From Asterias amurensis (lineage: Eukaryota > Echinodermata > Asteroidea > Forcipulatida > Asteriidae), in contig NC_092661.1 in assembly GCF_032118995.1 (NCBI RefSeq), forward strand, positions 1,738,501-1,802,500: DNA of 64,000 nucleotides, in the 5' to 3' direction. The position numbers were made by a program, and so were the translations under genes. Numbering within the stretch: the first letter of the stretch is position 1; every line of letters begins with the position of its first letter. Positions 1-8,738 of the stretch are shown here, piece by piece. Under the pieces are notes generated by a model, which was not told the DNA's origin, ran no database searches, and saw nothing but the letters and a program-made list of their open reading frames with translations.

Positions 1-259
1 CTTTTTGATACGTCCCTAGGGTGTGATCAAGCGACGAATTTAGTATAATTCAATTTCCCATTAAATATTTTATTGGCAAATTGAAATAACGTCATAATCA
101 CGGAACCTTGTGTAATATGAAAGAATGGTGTTTTTGTATTACCATGGCAACATATTCCTCTGCAGTTAAATTTGAATCACGATTCGAGGAATTTACTGAG
201 GGGAAGTAGATTACTACGTGTGGGAACGGCAGCTCACCATTTCAAGCCAGAGTGAGAAA
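1..259. other. Upstream flank / 5' leader of the first gene
   Basis: AT-rich sequence before the first start codon. I see no convincing TATA box or other promoter element. The 5' untranslated part presumably begins within it. A GTG-initiated extension from 218 is open but has no support; the ATG at 260 has a good context (gagaaaATGG) and opens directly into a signal peptide. Confidence 0.4.
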
Positions 260-592
260 ATGGCCGTCTTGAGTAGTTTGATTTTCCTCTTGCTTGAGAT
301 GTTTCTTGAGGTTTCAGCGTCTTATAGTGTGAGTGGTCTTTACCGAGGGGTCTGGTATCAGCCGGTAGAGCACCACGCCCTTTTAGGCCAGTCGTTCATG
401 AATATCTCAGGCATCTCTGCCGTCAGATGTTCAGTGCGGTGTCTCAGCCATCATGGATGTTTTTCATTCAACTACGATCACACCAATCAAGTCTGTCAGA
501 TGAACAACGCCAGTGCTGAGCACGACTGTGACAACTTTCAAGGAATGCTGAATGTGTCGTATTACGATGCAACTGCAAAACCAACTTGCCAG
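260..592 (+). CDS. Exon 1: signal peptide and PAN/apple domain
   Basis: 111 codons ending at TGC CAG before a GTACTT donor. The final cysteine of this exon stands where the first cysteine of a discoidin domain normally sits, immediately before LGLEDG, so the discoidin fold begins at the splice junction. Potential N-glycosylation sites (NIS, NAS, NVS) support an extracellular location. Confidence 0.85.
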
Positions 593-3500
593 GTACTTGT
601 AAATTTAATTCGTTCATGTGTGTTTTCACATTTTTTGTTGTCCTTTTTCTATCCATTTATTTCATGACGGACATGTTGAAAGGATAAGCTAGTTTTCACC
701 TGGAACTTTTTTGGCAGCGAAAATTAGGTTACTTAGACCATTATTTTCTTCTCCTTTGAAGTAAGCGGTGGAATTGAGAGGTAGGCCTATTTTAAATAAT
801 TATCAGTTTCATAACTAAAATGTGATTATTATACACCCACAATTTCAATCCTGTATTTTTATTTTTATTTTTTGTAATGGCTAACACTTGTATTTTCTTC
901 CTCCGTGCACTTGTCACAATAAGGCCGAGTAAAAAAAGAAACATGTTTAGCGTCCGGGTTTCTCAAAAAAGGCAGGAGGAGGGGCTTTTTATTTTTTATT
1001 TCAAGATGGCCGCCATTCTTTGTTAAAATGTAAAACATCCTTTGTTTTTTCTACTGCTGAAATACACCAAAACATTAATGAAACATTTTGGTCGAGGCAT
1101 TCAGACAAGACATTCAGATTGTTTTTGCTGAGATCATCTTTTGTTACATGCTGACATATATGTAGACTGTTTTAGAACTGCATTGGTGTGTATCAACTAT
1201 CAGTTAACATATTTAATAATAATCTTGCACTTTTTTGGCCCCCAAATTTAATCTTTGCCCCCACTTGGCCCCCCCAAAAAAAAAAGAGGAAAATGTCTAG
1301 TTACGCCGCTGCGGCAATGCCGACCAAGTGTAATGCTGCTGGATGCAGCAAAACAACTAAAGATGGGGTCAGTCTGCATGGCTGGTCAGACACATAGGAG
1401 CAATAGTGCAGTGGTCCGGTCCGACGTCTTTTTAGCACTGCACTGTAAAATGTTTCACTGTAAAATTACAGTAAATTACTGGCAGCTGAGTTGCCAGTAA
1501 CTTACTGTAAAACTGAAAGTAAAGTTTTACTGTATTCATATACAGTAACAAAATGTCATGCTGTATTTCTATTAACTGATAAATTGCTGTACTTTTTACA
1601 GTTAGAGAAATGGTATCGTTTATTTACACGGTAAATTACTGTACTATCTGTACAGTAGTTAAGTTTTACTGTACAAAACAAGTTATATTTATAGTAAAAA
1701 TTACAGTAATTTCGATTAAAGTTTACAGTAACGAAAGATTATATTGTAGATTGTTGTCTGCACACTTCAAAACCAACAAACAGTGGCAATTGTTTTACGT
1801 TTGAAATGTTTTATTGCAAAAAATTCTTAATAAACAAACCTTAAAAGTTTTGTTGCACGCAATATTACTGTATTTTTTGTAAAGAAAATGGTAAAAATTG
1901 ACATTATGTTATGCTTGTCTGGGCTGTATGTATTCATCGATCAGAAGTTTTGAAATTCTGACACATTTAAGGTATTTGAATTTGTTGAGGATGCTATGAT
2001 GAGAACACAGATCATGGAAATGGTGTATTAACACAATCATCATGAAGTGATGGGGAAATCCTTCTTGAAAGCCAGTAGAGAAAATAAACAAAATATCAAC
2101 AAATATGTATTTTAACCAGTGATTATAAGGACGTTCCTTGGTATGATTAGAAATTTTTAAGTTAAAAGCTTTTATTTGTAATGAACTGTTTTGATAAAAT
2201 GTTAAAATTTTCAATTTGTGCCTTTAACCATTTAGCTACTGGACCGCCAAGCCGCCTAGCGATACATTGTATGCGGTAGGAGGAAATCTCGCTAGCTTGT
2301 GTTTGTACAAAAACAAAAACAAAACATCAAAAGAAAACTCGAATAGTCATTAGTAGGTCTACGCATTTATTTGTTAACCCATCTAGTTTTTTATAGATCA
2401 TTGTTAATTCTCCCTTCAAAGTTGACTTGTCGAAGCTAATGATTAACCCCTGCACCGCCCGAGTTTGCTGAATTTTTTTTTCTCAAGATTCTTTCGGTAA
2501 GTTATTCGAATCGTAGTGGGTAAGAGCTAAATTATTTCATCATCATTAGCTTCGACAAATCAACTGTGAAGGGAGAATTAACAATGATCTATAAAAAAAC
2601 TCGATTGGTTAACAATTTAATGCGTAGATCTACAGCATTTTCTCTTCAAAAATCGCGCCTCGATTGACGTCACGAACAGCGCCCTCTCGGGTTGGGGCCT
2701 ATTCTTAAATTTGTAAATAAGATAAGAACTGATTTTTTAGAACCTTAGTTAACTGTTTATTCACATTCCACTTGTCAAAACACATACATAACAACAGCTG
2801 TAATTTGACAAAATACCACTTCCAGGTGACTTTAATTAAACAAAATGAATTGTACCTTGCTCCACAGAATGGTAGTGTTTCTGACAACGCTCCAGTAAAC
2901 ACCTGTTTGGGTTTTGGTGAGTAATCAGATGTTAACGTTATTTTGTGGGAGCATGTGAACATAATTTTAAGATTTTTTTGTTGAGTCCTTTCTGCAATGA
3001 AGGCATGATGAGTATGTGACAATCTTTCCGTTCCTGATCCAGAGAAACTTGGTCTTGAAGATGGTTCGATTCCCGATGAGAGCCTCTCCGCATCAAGTAA
3101 CTGGGAAGACATAGATAAGAGTACAGCAGTTGGTGGCCGTCTCAACAAGACATCGCCAAATAACCTTATCATTTTTGTTTTGTATATTTTTGAGCCAAAC
3201 CTTTTATGTTTCTGTTATTTAGTATTCTTGTTGCCTATTCTTTTACTTGTAAGCATTCTCCTAATACACGACAATAAATATATATTGACTTGAATGTTGA
3301 ACTGATGTGAAAGTATTATTAAGAAGTTTATGTGGAGTCCTTTCTGCAATGTGGGCATTATGAGTACAATAAACTGTTACTTATATCTTTCTTGTTCTGA
3401 TCCAGAGAAACTCGGTCTTGAAGATGGTTCGATCCCTGATGAGAGGCTCTCCGCATCAAGTAACTATAGCGGACTACGAATGTCAACACCGGCTGGTGGC

Positions 3501-3974
3501 CGTCTCAACAAGCTACCGCCTGATAATAATACCATAGGAGCTTGGCATGCTGAGGTAAAGGATACCAACCAGTGGATACAGGTGGATTTAGGCAACCCGA
3601 CCTACGTCACTGGGGTACTTACACAGGGGCGTTATGGTAACCCCTATGCCCCGCAGTGGGTGACAAAGTACAAAGTGCAGTTCGAACCGCCCTCACCGGC
3701 TTGTCTTGTTGACGTGAAAGACCAACTTGGTCAAACTCAGGTACGAAGATATTAGCTTCCTTTGGTGTCACTTCTTTTCAGATGATAAACTCCTCCTACA
3801 CATCTTACTATACGCTTTTTATTCTCTTTCTAGATATTCAATGGCAACACAGATGAACACAGCGTCGTGGAGAGGCGCTTCTTCAAGCCCGTCTTGGCGG
3901 TCAAGATTCGCATCGTGCCCGTTGAGTGGAAAGTTTCCATCTGCCTGCGTTTTGAGCTGCTTGGCTGTAAATAA
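260..3974 (+). CDS. Secreted PAN/apple plus F5/8 type C (discoidin) domain protein, three exons
   Basis: The three exons are 260-592, 3408-3740 and 3834-3974. Every junction is phase 0 with GT-AG borders, giving about 268 residues. Exon 1 encodes a hydrophobic signal peptide (about residues 1-20, MAVLSSLIFLLLEMFLEVSA) and a cysteine-rich PAN/apple-like module (CSVRCLSHHGCFSFNYD, then two more cysteines). Exons 2 and 3 encode one F5/8C domain: it opens with the diagnostic LGLEDGSIPD and LSASS, continues with AWHAEVKDTNQWIQVDLG and VTGVLTQGR, and closes on FELLGC. Proteins of this architecture are extracellular and bind glycans or phospholipids, and echinoderms have many. The exact ligand cannot be inferred. 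The exon 2 acceptor could also be two bases earlier, but only 3408 keeps phase. It is the one gene in the window without visible damage. Confidence 0.85.
1306..1400 (+). pseudogene. THAP-type zinc finger fragment
   Basis: The reading MPTKCNAAGCSKTTKDGVSL matches the start of a THAP domain (M-P-x-x-C-x4-C...GVS). The frame then reaches a stop and the C-terminal half is not found. A sister copy lies at 13870-14128, so this is probably a piece of a THAP-bearing transposon or duplicated THAP gene rather than a local exon. Confidence 0.5.
1435..1880. repeat. Block of interspersed TACAGTA / TTTTACTGTA motifs
   Basis: Roughly 450 bp in which TACAGTAA, its reverse complement and CACTGTAAAA recur at irregular spacing. 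A small hairpin (TTACTGGCAGCTGAGTTGCCAGTAA) is near 1475. It has the look of a non-autonomous transposon with subterminal repeats; no transposase is present. Confidence 0.4.
2347..2637. mobile_element. Foldback element with about 90-bp inverted arms
   Basis: The left arm (about 2347-2446) and right arm (about 2540-2637) are near-perfect inverted copies. Both carry a TAGATCATTGTTAATTCTCCC-type block and an AGCTTCGACAA-type block. The central loop is about 95 bp. No coding sequence is present. Confidence 0.7.
3045..3293 (+). pseudogene. Truncated duplicate of the discoidin exon with a hydrophobic read-through tail
   Basis: About 110 bp match the true exon at 3408, including the preceding intron (TCCTTTCTGCAATG shared) and the acceptor. 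It reads KLGLEDGSIPDESLSASSNW and GGRLNKTSPNN, then diverges where the real exon continues into the core of the domain. The frame stays open over a strongly hydrophobic stretch (FVLYIF, FLLPILLLVSILL) to a TGA at 3291, with AATAAA at 3273-3278 overlapping its end. It could serve as an alternative last exon giving half a discoidin domain with a membrane-like tail, but a decayed duplicate is simpler. Confidence 0.55.
3408..3740 (+). CDS. Exon 2: most of the F5/8C domain
   Basis: 111 codons, phase 0 at both ends, with acceptor TCCAGAG and donor CAGGTACG. It holds the conserved QWIQVDLG strand and the Y-V-T-G-V-L-T-Q-G-R segment typical of discoidin family members. Confidence 0.85.
3834..3974 (+). 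CDS. Exon 3: end of the F5/8C domain and stop
   Basis: 46 codons plus TAA (3972-3974). It begins IFNGNTDEHSVVERRF, runs through VKIRIVPVEW, and ends CLRFELLGCK. The terminal cysteine pairs with the domain's first cysteine in the family. Confidence 0.85.
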   Translation: MFNGNTDEHSVVERRFFKPVLAVKIRIVPVEWKVSICLRFELLGCK

Positions 3975-4671
3975 GTTACGTTTAGGAAACGAAAAACCTT
4001 CACTTCGAGGCTTCATTTTCATCAACTTTCAACTCAATTCAAATCAATTCAACATCGTGAATTCTTTCTCAGTCTGTGTAGTGTACAAAAGAGTTGTGAA
4101 TTTTATTGTGCATTATTTCTGTCAATATTTTTTAAATAATTGCATAATGTTCGCGTTGATAACACTCAGATTTTGTATATATATTTATTTGCGGCAATGG
4201 AAATAAGCGCAACAATCTTAATGTTTTCCCCCTTGATTTTCCAAAGTATTCCAGACAACAAAAAAAAAATCTTTTTTTTTTCGGATCGGTACTGAACTTT
4301 ATTTAGTGAGTATTTTGTTTGTTTTAACTCAGACATCAACACAAGTTATATACAATTATTGTTTAAACGGGGACTGTTAAAGTTTTATGGTATTTTTAAA
4401 ACTGTCAACGAAAGAGGTGTACATCAAGAATCCTACAATAAAAGTCTAGATGTATAAATATACGGAGACCGTACGCAAAGAGCTTTTAAAGAATTATCTT
4501 GTTGCTTTGTGTAGATAATCATTTGGTCATAGGAACATTTAACTTAAGAGGGAATATTGAATTTTGCTTATTGTCGCAATGTATGTACGGTAGCGTCCAG
4601 TAGAAGTTTGACCCTTGACCTGCACGTTGTCATGTTGTTTGTAAATTACTGTGTGTGTGCTGTGCTTCTAT
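3975..4671 (+). other. 3' untranslated region and flank of the PAN/discoidin gene
   Basis: AT-rich, with no further reading frame of note. AATAAA at 4437-4442 is a candidate polyadenylation signal about 460 bp after the stop. Confidence 0.5.
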
Positions 4672-4925
4672 GGGTGCGTTCGGTTAGAATCCCTGGGTCG
4701 ACCCCGGTCCTTCCCCCGGTACGTTCGAATAGCTTTGACGCCATTCCAGGGGCTCACCCGGGTCAGCCCCCAGGTGCCCTGCTTGTGGAGTGGGTCACTT
4801 TGGGGCTGACCTAATGCGCATGACGTCACCTCGAGAGGGTGATTGATCATTCAATTAGCTCATGTCAGGAGCTCACCCGAGTGAGCACCGCGTGGTAGAC
4901 ACATGGAAGCTAAATCGAATGCACC
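4672..4925. mobile_element. Non-autonomous element, GGGTGCGTTCG family (copy 1)
   Basis: About 250 bp, relatively GC-rich, with imperfect terminal inverted repeats (GGGTGCGTTCG...CGAATGCACCC) and internal blocks TCACCCGGGTCAGCCCCCAG and GCTCACCCGAGTGAGCACCG. Related copies are at 38562 and 43797. Confidence 0.75.
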
Positions 4926-5095
4926 CTATTATTTTGTAGAGCCTACTGCTGCCTTTTTGTAAAGATTAAATTAGTTGCGAGTATCTGCTATTGAGATGTC
5001 ATGATGTGTGTTTTGTACCTCCAGTGAGAACTCGGCATCTTTCAGTTGAATACCACCCCCACCCCCCACCCCCAGTATGATTATTTGAACATACG

Positions 5096-5503
5096 TTAAA
5101 GGCACTGGACACCATTATCGGTATTTACTTCAAATAATTGTTAGCATACATTAACTTGGTAATGAGTATGGAGAGCTGTCGATAGAATAAAACATTGTGA
5201 GAAACGGCTCCCTCTGAAGTAACGTAGTTTTTGAGAAAGAAGTAATGTCTCACTAAAATATTCAAATTTGTTTTGGTACTAAAATATTTAAATTTATTTC
5301 GAAATAAAGCATCTGAGGTCTCGAAATCAAGCATCTGAAAGCAAACAACTCCGGCGACAGGGGTGTTTTTCGATTATTATCTCGCAACTTCGATGACCAA
5401 CATTAAGTTCAAGTTTTCACAGTTTTGTTATTCTGTGCATAACATGTTGATATACAAACAAGACTGGTCTTTGATAATTACCAAATGTGTCCAGTGTCTT
5501 TAA
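5096..5503. mobile_element. Foldback MITE, GGCAGTGGACAC family (copy 1)
   Basis: TTAA at both borders. The ends read AAGGCACTGGACACC and GTGTCCAGTGTCTT, and the internal sequence matches the other copies (GAAACGGCTCCCTCTGAAGT; AAGCATCTGAAAGC). Non-coding. Confidence 0.8.
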
Positions 5504-5505
5504 AA

Positions 5506-5686
5506 ATATACAAATATTGACTGCTTCGAGTGCTATGGTTAAAACTATGACTCCCGAGGTGATCCCCGGAGCGTTCTATTTTCCCGAGGCGAAGCCGAGG
5601 GAAAATAGAACGCTCCGGGGATCACCGAGGGAGTCTTAGTTTTTAACCATTGCACGAGTAAAAGCAGTCAATATTTGTTTTATAAC
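5506..5686. repeat. Long near-perfect hairpin
   Basis: Inverted arms of about 80 bp meet at GAGGCGAAGCCGAGG. The central 50 bp on each side (GATCCCCGGAGCGTTCTATT and its complement) match almost completely, and the outer arms carry TATTGACTGCTTCGAGTG and its degenerate complement. A further inverted pair, TTATAACACCCC (about 5680) and GGGGTGTTATAAC (about 6040), suggests a larger element around it. Confidence 0.75.
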
Positions 5687-5869
5687 ACCCCAAACATTTC
5701 TAAATACTGTACTACTATTATTAAGTTACAGACCTGAATGCTACAATCCACGGACGACGCGAATACAGATTGCAAACACTTTTACTTACTGTGTTGCATG
5801 TAGTGTCGTGCAATCCGAAATGGTTACAGACTATTAATTTATCATCCTCGTACACGCAACGGACGTCTG

Positions 5870-5950
5870 GGTACTGCACGCCGTGTGCTAGTCTGTCGGA
5901 CTAGCGCACGGCGCCGTGTGCTAGTCTTCGGACTAGCGCATGGCAAACCG
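5870..5950. repeat. Two tandem GCCGTGTGCTAGTC hairpins
   Basis: GCCGTGTGCTAGTC-tgtc-GGACTAGCGCACGGC is followed directly by a second, nearly identical hairpin ending GGACTAGCGCATGGC. This is the only strongly GC-rich patch nearby and lies inside the putative element of 5680-6050. Confidence 0.6.
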
Positions 5951-6128
5951 ACGCACTATCACACGGCCGTCGTCTAGCAAAACTAAGACACGTCATGTGA
6001 CGCGCTCTAAACCAATGAGCAGGCAGAATACTTGCAAGGGGTGTTATAACATGCAATACACCATGGAAGATTTTATCACGACTCAGTTCAATAAGACACT
6101 CTAAAGCCACTCTAAAACAACTCGGGCA

Positions 6129-6540
6129 GGGTCCGTCAACTATGTCTAAAGACCATCTATGGCCATAGACCAGACCGACAGTCTACTCCACCTGCACCCC
6201 AGACCCCATCCCATATACCGACCAAGAAGCAAGATCCGGATCCTGACAGTAAGAACCCTTCTTCAGGATCTACGGACTCTACAGTCATCTTAGTAGGATC
6301 GTAGGAGGGCCACTAGCGGCTGTCTCCACCTTGCTCCTCATCGCGTCACTCCTGTACATTATCGTGACCAAAAGAAGATCCAAAGCCAATCCTAATTCAA
6401 CCCTTGTAGTTCAAACAGCTCCAGATGAAGATGCAGCGGCGTATGAGGAAATGGAAACCACACGGGCAAGCTGAACTACACGGGCAAGCTGCTTCTACTG
6501 GCCGTAAAGAAACCTCACCATCCAGCTACCAAGATCTGAT
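6129..6540 (+). pseudogene. Broken terminal exon of a single-pass membrane receptor
   Basis: After an acceptor-like TCGGGCAG the frame encodes a Pro/Ser/Thr-rich stalk (STPPAPQTPSHIPTKK, DPDPDSKNPSSGSTDST) that runs to a stop at 6302-6304. In a frame offset from there it continues as a transmembrane helix (GGPLAAVSTLLLIASLLYII), a basic stop-transfer (TKRRSK) and a cytoplasmic tail with YEEM, ending in TGA at 6472-6474. A third frame gives a further tail ending SSYQDLIFK. The pieces belong together: stalk, membrane span, tyrosine-bearing tail. At least one frameshift near 6300 breaks them. No ectodomain exon is visible. The specific receptor is not recognised. Confidence 0.5.
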
Positions 6541-7494
6541 ATTCAAGTAGTCTATGACCCTTTCAAAAACCACGGCCTCGGCTTTGGGTTCGGCTCAGGT
6601 AAGCTTGGCCCCGCGGTTGTTTTTTGACAATATTGCGCGTGCTTTGCGTACACGCGCTCAGGGTTTCAGACGAGAGGACGGAGCCTGAAGCCGACTCCAA
6701 AGCAGAAGCCGAGGTTTCGAAAAGGGCCTGCGTTCGTCAAATGGACGCCATCTTTTGCACGTTTGAAGGAATAAATCGTTCCAGCAATTGTATAGTTTTA
6801 ACGTCTGCAATTCCTATATGCTTGACTTTATCCAAGAGTTTGCAAAATGTATTTATCCGGAGGATTGCGCTAATATAAAAAAATGTATAACCGATGAGCT
6901 TCAAAACTGAAATTTATTCAAGAAATCACCACAATACAAGGAAGGACAAATGACTAAAATTGGTGACAGTAATACTTATTTTTAAAAGGACAATGAACCA
7001 TTGCACACAATAACATTGGGATATCTAGCATTTTGTTGAAATTGTTTGTACATTGTAGTTCCCGCTGACTCAGCTCGTAGTTTCTAGTGTCTACCATCCT
7101 TTTATTACAATTTTTTTCTAATGCAAGTTTACTCCATACAAGACTTACTTTTTAATAATTAAATAGTAAACTGGCGGGTACAACCACGTGTTAATCTCTG
7201 AAAAGAGCCGGTTTGGTCACGACGTTTCGAACAGATACACTGCTCGTCTTGTTATACGATCGTGTGTTATATAATTAAAGGGTTTTCTAATTAACCTCAG
7301 AATTATGATTTGACGTTTTAATGTAATACCGTAATCACCATTGCTTAATTAACCCCAGTAACTGCGCCATAATTGCTTTTTTGAGATTATTGTAGAATGG
7401 CTACTTCAAGGTGAGGGCTATATAATGATCGGCTGTCAACTCAAATCAAATGCCATCAGGGCCAAATTTCATAGGCATAACTTAATTATTGCTT
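6541..7494. other. Intergenic, nothing recognised
   Basis: Mixed-composition sequence without a supported gene. The segment near 7200 (ACGACGTTTCGAACAGATACACTG) resembles the edge of a dispersed repeat, but no borders could be set. Confidence 0.4.
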
Positions 7495-7790
7495 ATAAGG
7501 CGTGGACACTATTGGCAATTGTCAAAGACCAGTCTTCTCACTTGATGTATCTCAACATATAAATCAAACAACAAACCTGTGATTATTATTTGAACTCAAT
7601 TGGCCGTCCAAGAAAACGCCCTTGTTTCACCAGTTGTGTGCTTCCAGATGTTTGGTTTCGAGACCTCACTGAGGTCTCGAAATCAAGTTCGTGGACAATG
7701 AAAATTACTCCTTCTCGAAAACTACGTCACTTCAGAGGGAGCCGTTTCTCGCAATGATTTATACTATCAACCTCTTCCCATTACTCGTTA
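7495..7790. mobile_element. Foldback MITE, GGCAGTGGACAC family, 3'-truncated (copy 2)
   Basis: Begins GGCGTGGACACTATTGG and follows the family through CTACGTCACTTCAGAGGGAG and CCCATTACTCG, then stops. The second terminal repeat is missing. Confidence 0.7.
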
Positions 7791-7899
7791 ATTGGCGCTT
7801 ATTATTAATTGGTTGTAATGTGTAATCAAAATTAATAAACAAAATAAACATTAATGTTGTGTAATGATTCCAAGTCACGGAGAGGGGATCTGGAACCAA

Positions 7900-8144
7900 G
7901 GGCCAATTTCATAGAGCTGCTTAAGCAAAAAAAAAATGCTTAAGCACGAAAATAGCTCGCTTATTTTACACATGTTAATGTCCAAAATGTCATGCCATAT
8001 ACATTGCTTGTGATTGGTGATTAGCTGTCGTTTACTTAGCATAACAATTGAGTGGAGTCTTGGCCGGTAATCTGATTTTACTAGGCAAGGATTTTTTTGC
8101 TTAAGCAAAATTTTGTGCTTAAGCAGCTCTATGAAATTGGGCCC
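7900..8144. mobile_element. Foldback MITE, GGGCCAATTTCATAGAG family (copy 1)
   Basis: Terminal inverted repeats of at least 35 bp (GGGCCAATTTCATAGAGCTG ... CAGCTCTATGAAATTGGGCC) flank a non-coding core. Full-length relatives are at 26606, 31064 and 33774. Confidence 0.85.
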
Positions 8145-8699
8145 AGGTCAGTTGTGACCCAGGACATTTTTTGAGTGCGTTACCATGTATAAATTCCAGA
8201 ACATAGAATTGGGACATTTTTAATAGCAAAAGTGGTTTTTAACAAGTGTCAGACTTATTGGCCACTATTTTGAAGAAAAAAAAACTTGTTCTTGCAAAAC
8301 TTATAGAAATAAAATCATGGGATTCTTCTACTTTCCAATTTGTTCTTTATTGTTGACTAATACACCTGAAATGTTTGAAGATCCTTCAAGTTATAAAGGA
8401 TAATTGTTGGTCATCCTGCATGCATGAGAGACCATTCTCATTTTGAGGATTATTTAAAATTGTATTATTTATTTTAAATTAACTAATTTTTACACGACGG
8501 CTCTTGGAGTATAGCGCCCTCTATTGTCGGTAACAGAAGTACCGTGGTTTAGCTTTAAAGATGGCGGCGCCCTTAAACCGAATTTGACTGCCAAGAACAA
8601 CTGTCATGACTTTGACTGCAGCAGCCATAGCCACATTATCTGAAATTGTGGTTTATCTGCAGATATGGCCCCTGTCTAGATCACACCTCAGTGGAAAAC
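8145..8699 (+). promoter_or_regulatory. Upstream flank and probable promoter of the CCDC174-like gene
   Basis: A YY1-type AAGATGGCGGC at 8558-8568, about 140 bp upstream of the start codon, marks a likely 5' leader; this motif is typical near transcription starts of animal housekeeping genes. No TATA box is seen. The preceding 300 bp hold nothing recognised. Confidence 0.4.
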
Positions 8700-8738
8700 A
8701 TGAATTCAGGCAAGAAAATAGACGTGAATTCTTCCTCG
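8700..8738 (+). CDS. CCDC174: CCDC174-like exon 1
   Basis: ATG followed by 12 codons (MNSGKKIDVNSSS), ending phase 0 at a consensus GTAAGA donor. The family N-terminus is a short basic stretch then DV-x-x-SS before LVDLKAEL, and exon 2 supplies exactly that continuation. The exon is too short to find without this context. Confidence 0.7.

Larger units (their letters stand above)
593..3407 (+). other. Intron 1 of the PAN/discoidin gene
   Basis: A 2.8-kb intron. 593-1300 holds nothing recognisable apart from a YY1-like AAGATGGCCGCC at about 1003 and a short segment near 922 that recurs near 62358. The rest contains a THAP-like fragment, a TACAGTA-rich block, a foldback element and a truncated discoidin exon, listed separately. 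Confidence 0.6.

Noticed and set aside
218-259. Upstream in-frame extension of the first gene from a GTG
   Set aside because: Animal nuclear genes rarely start at GTG, the ATG at 260 has a good context, and the signal peptide follows it directly.
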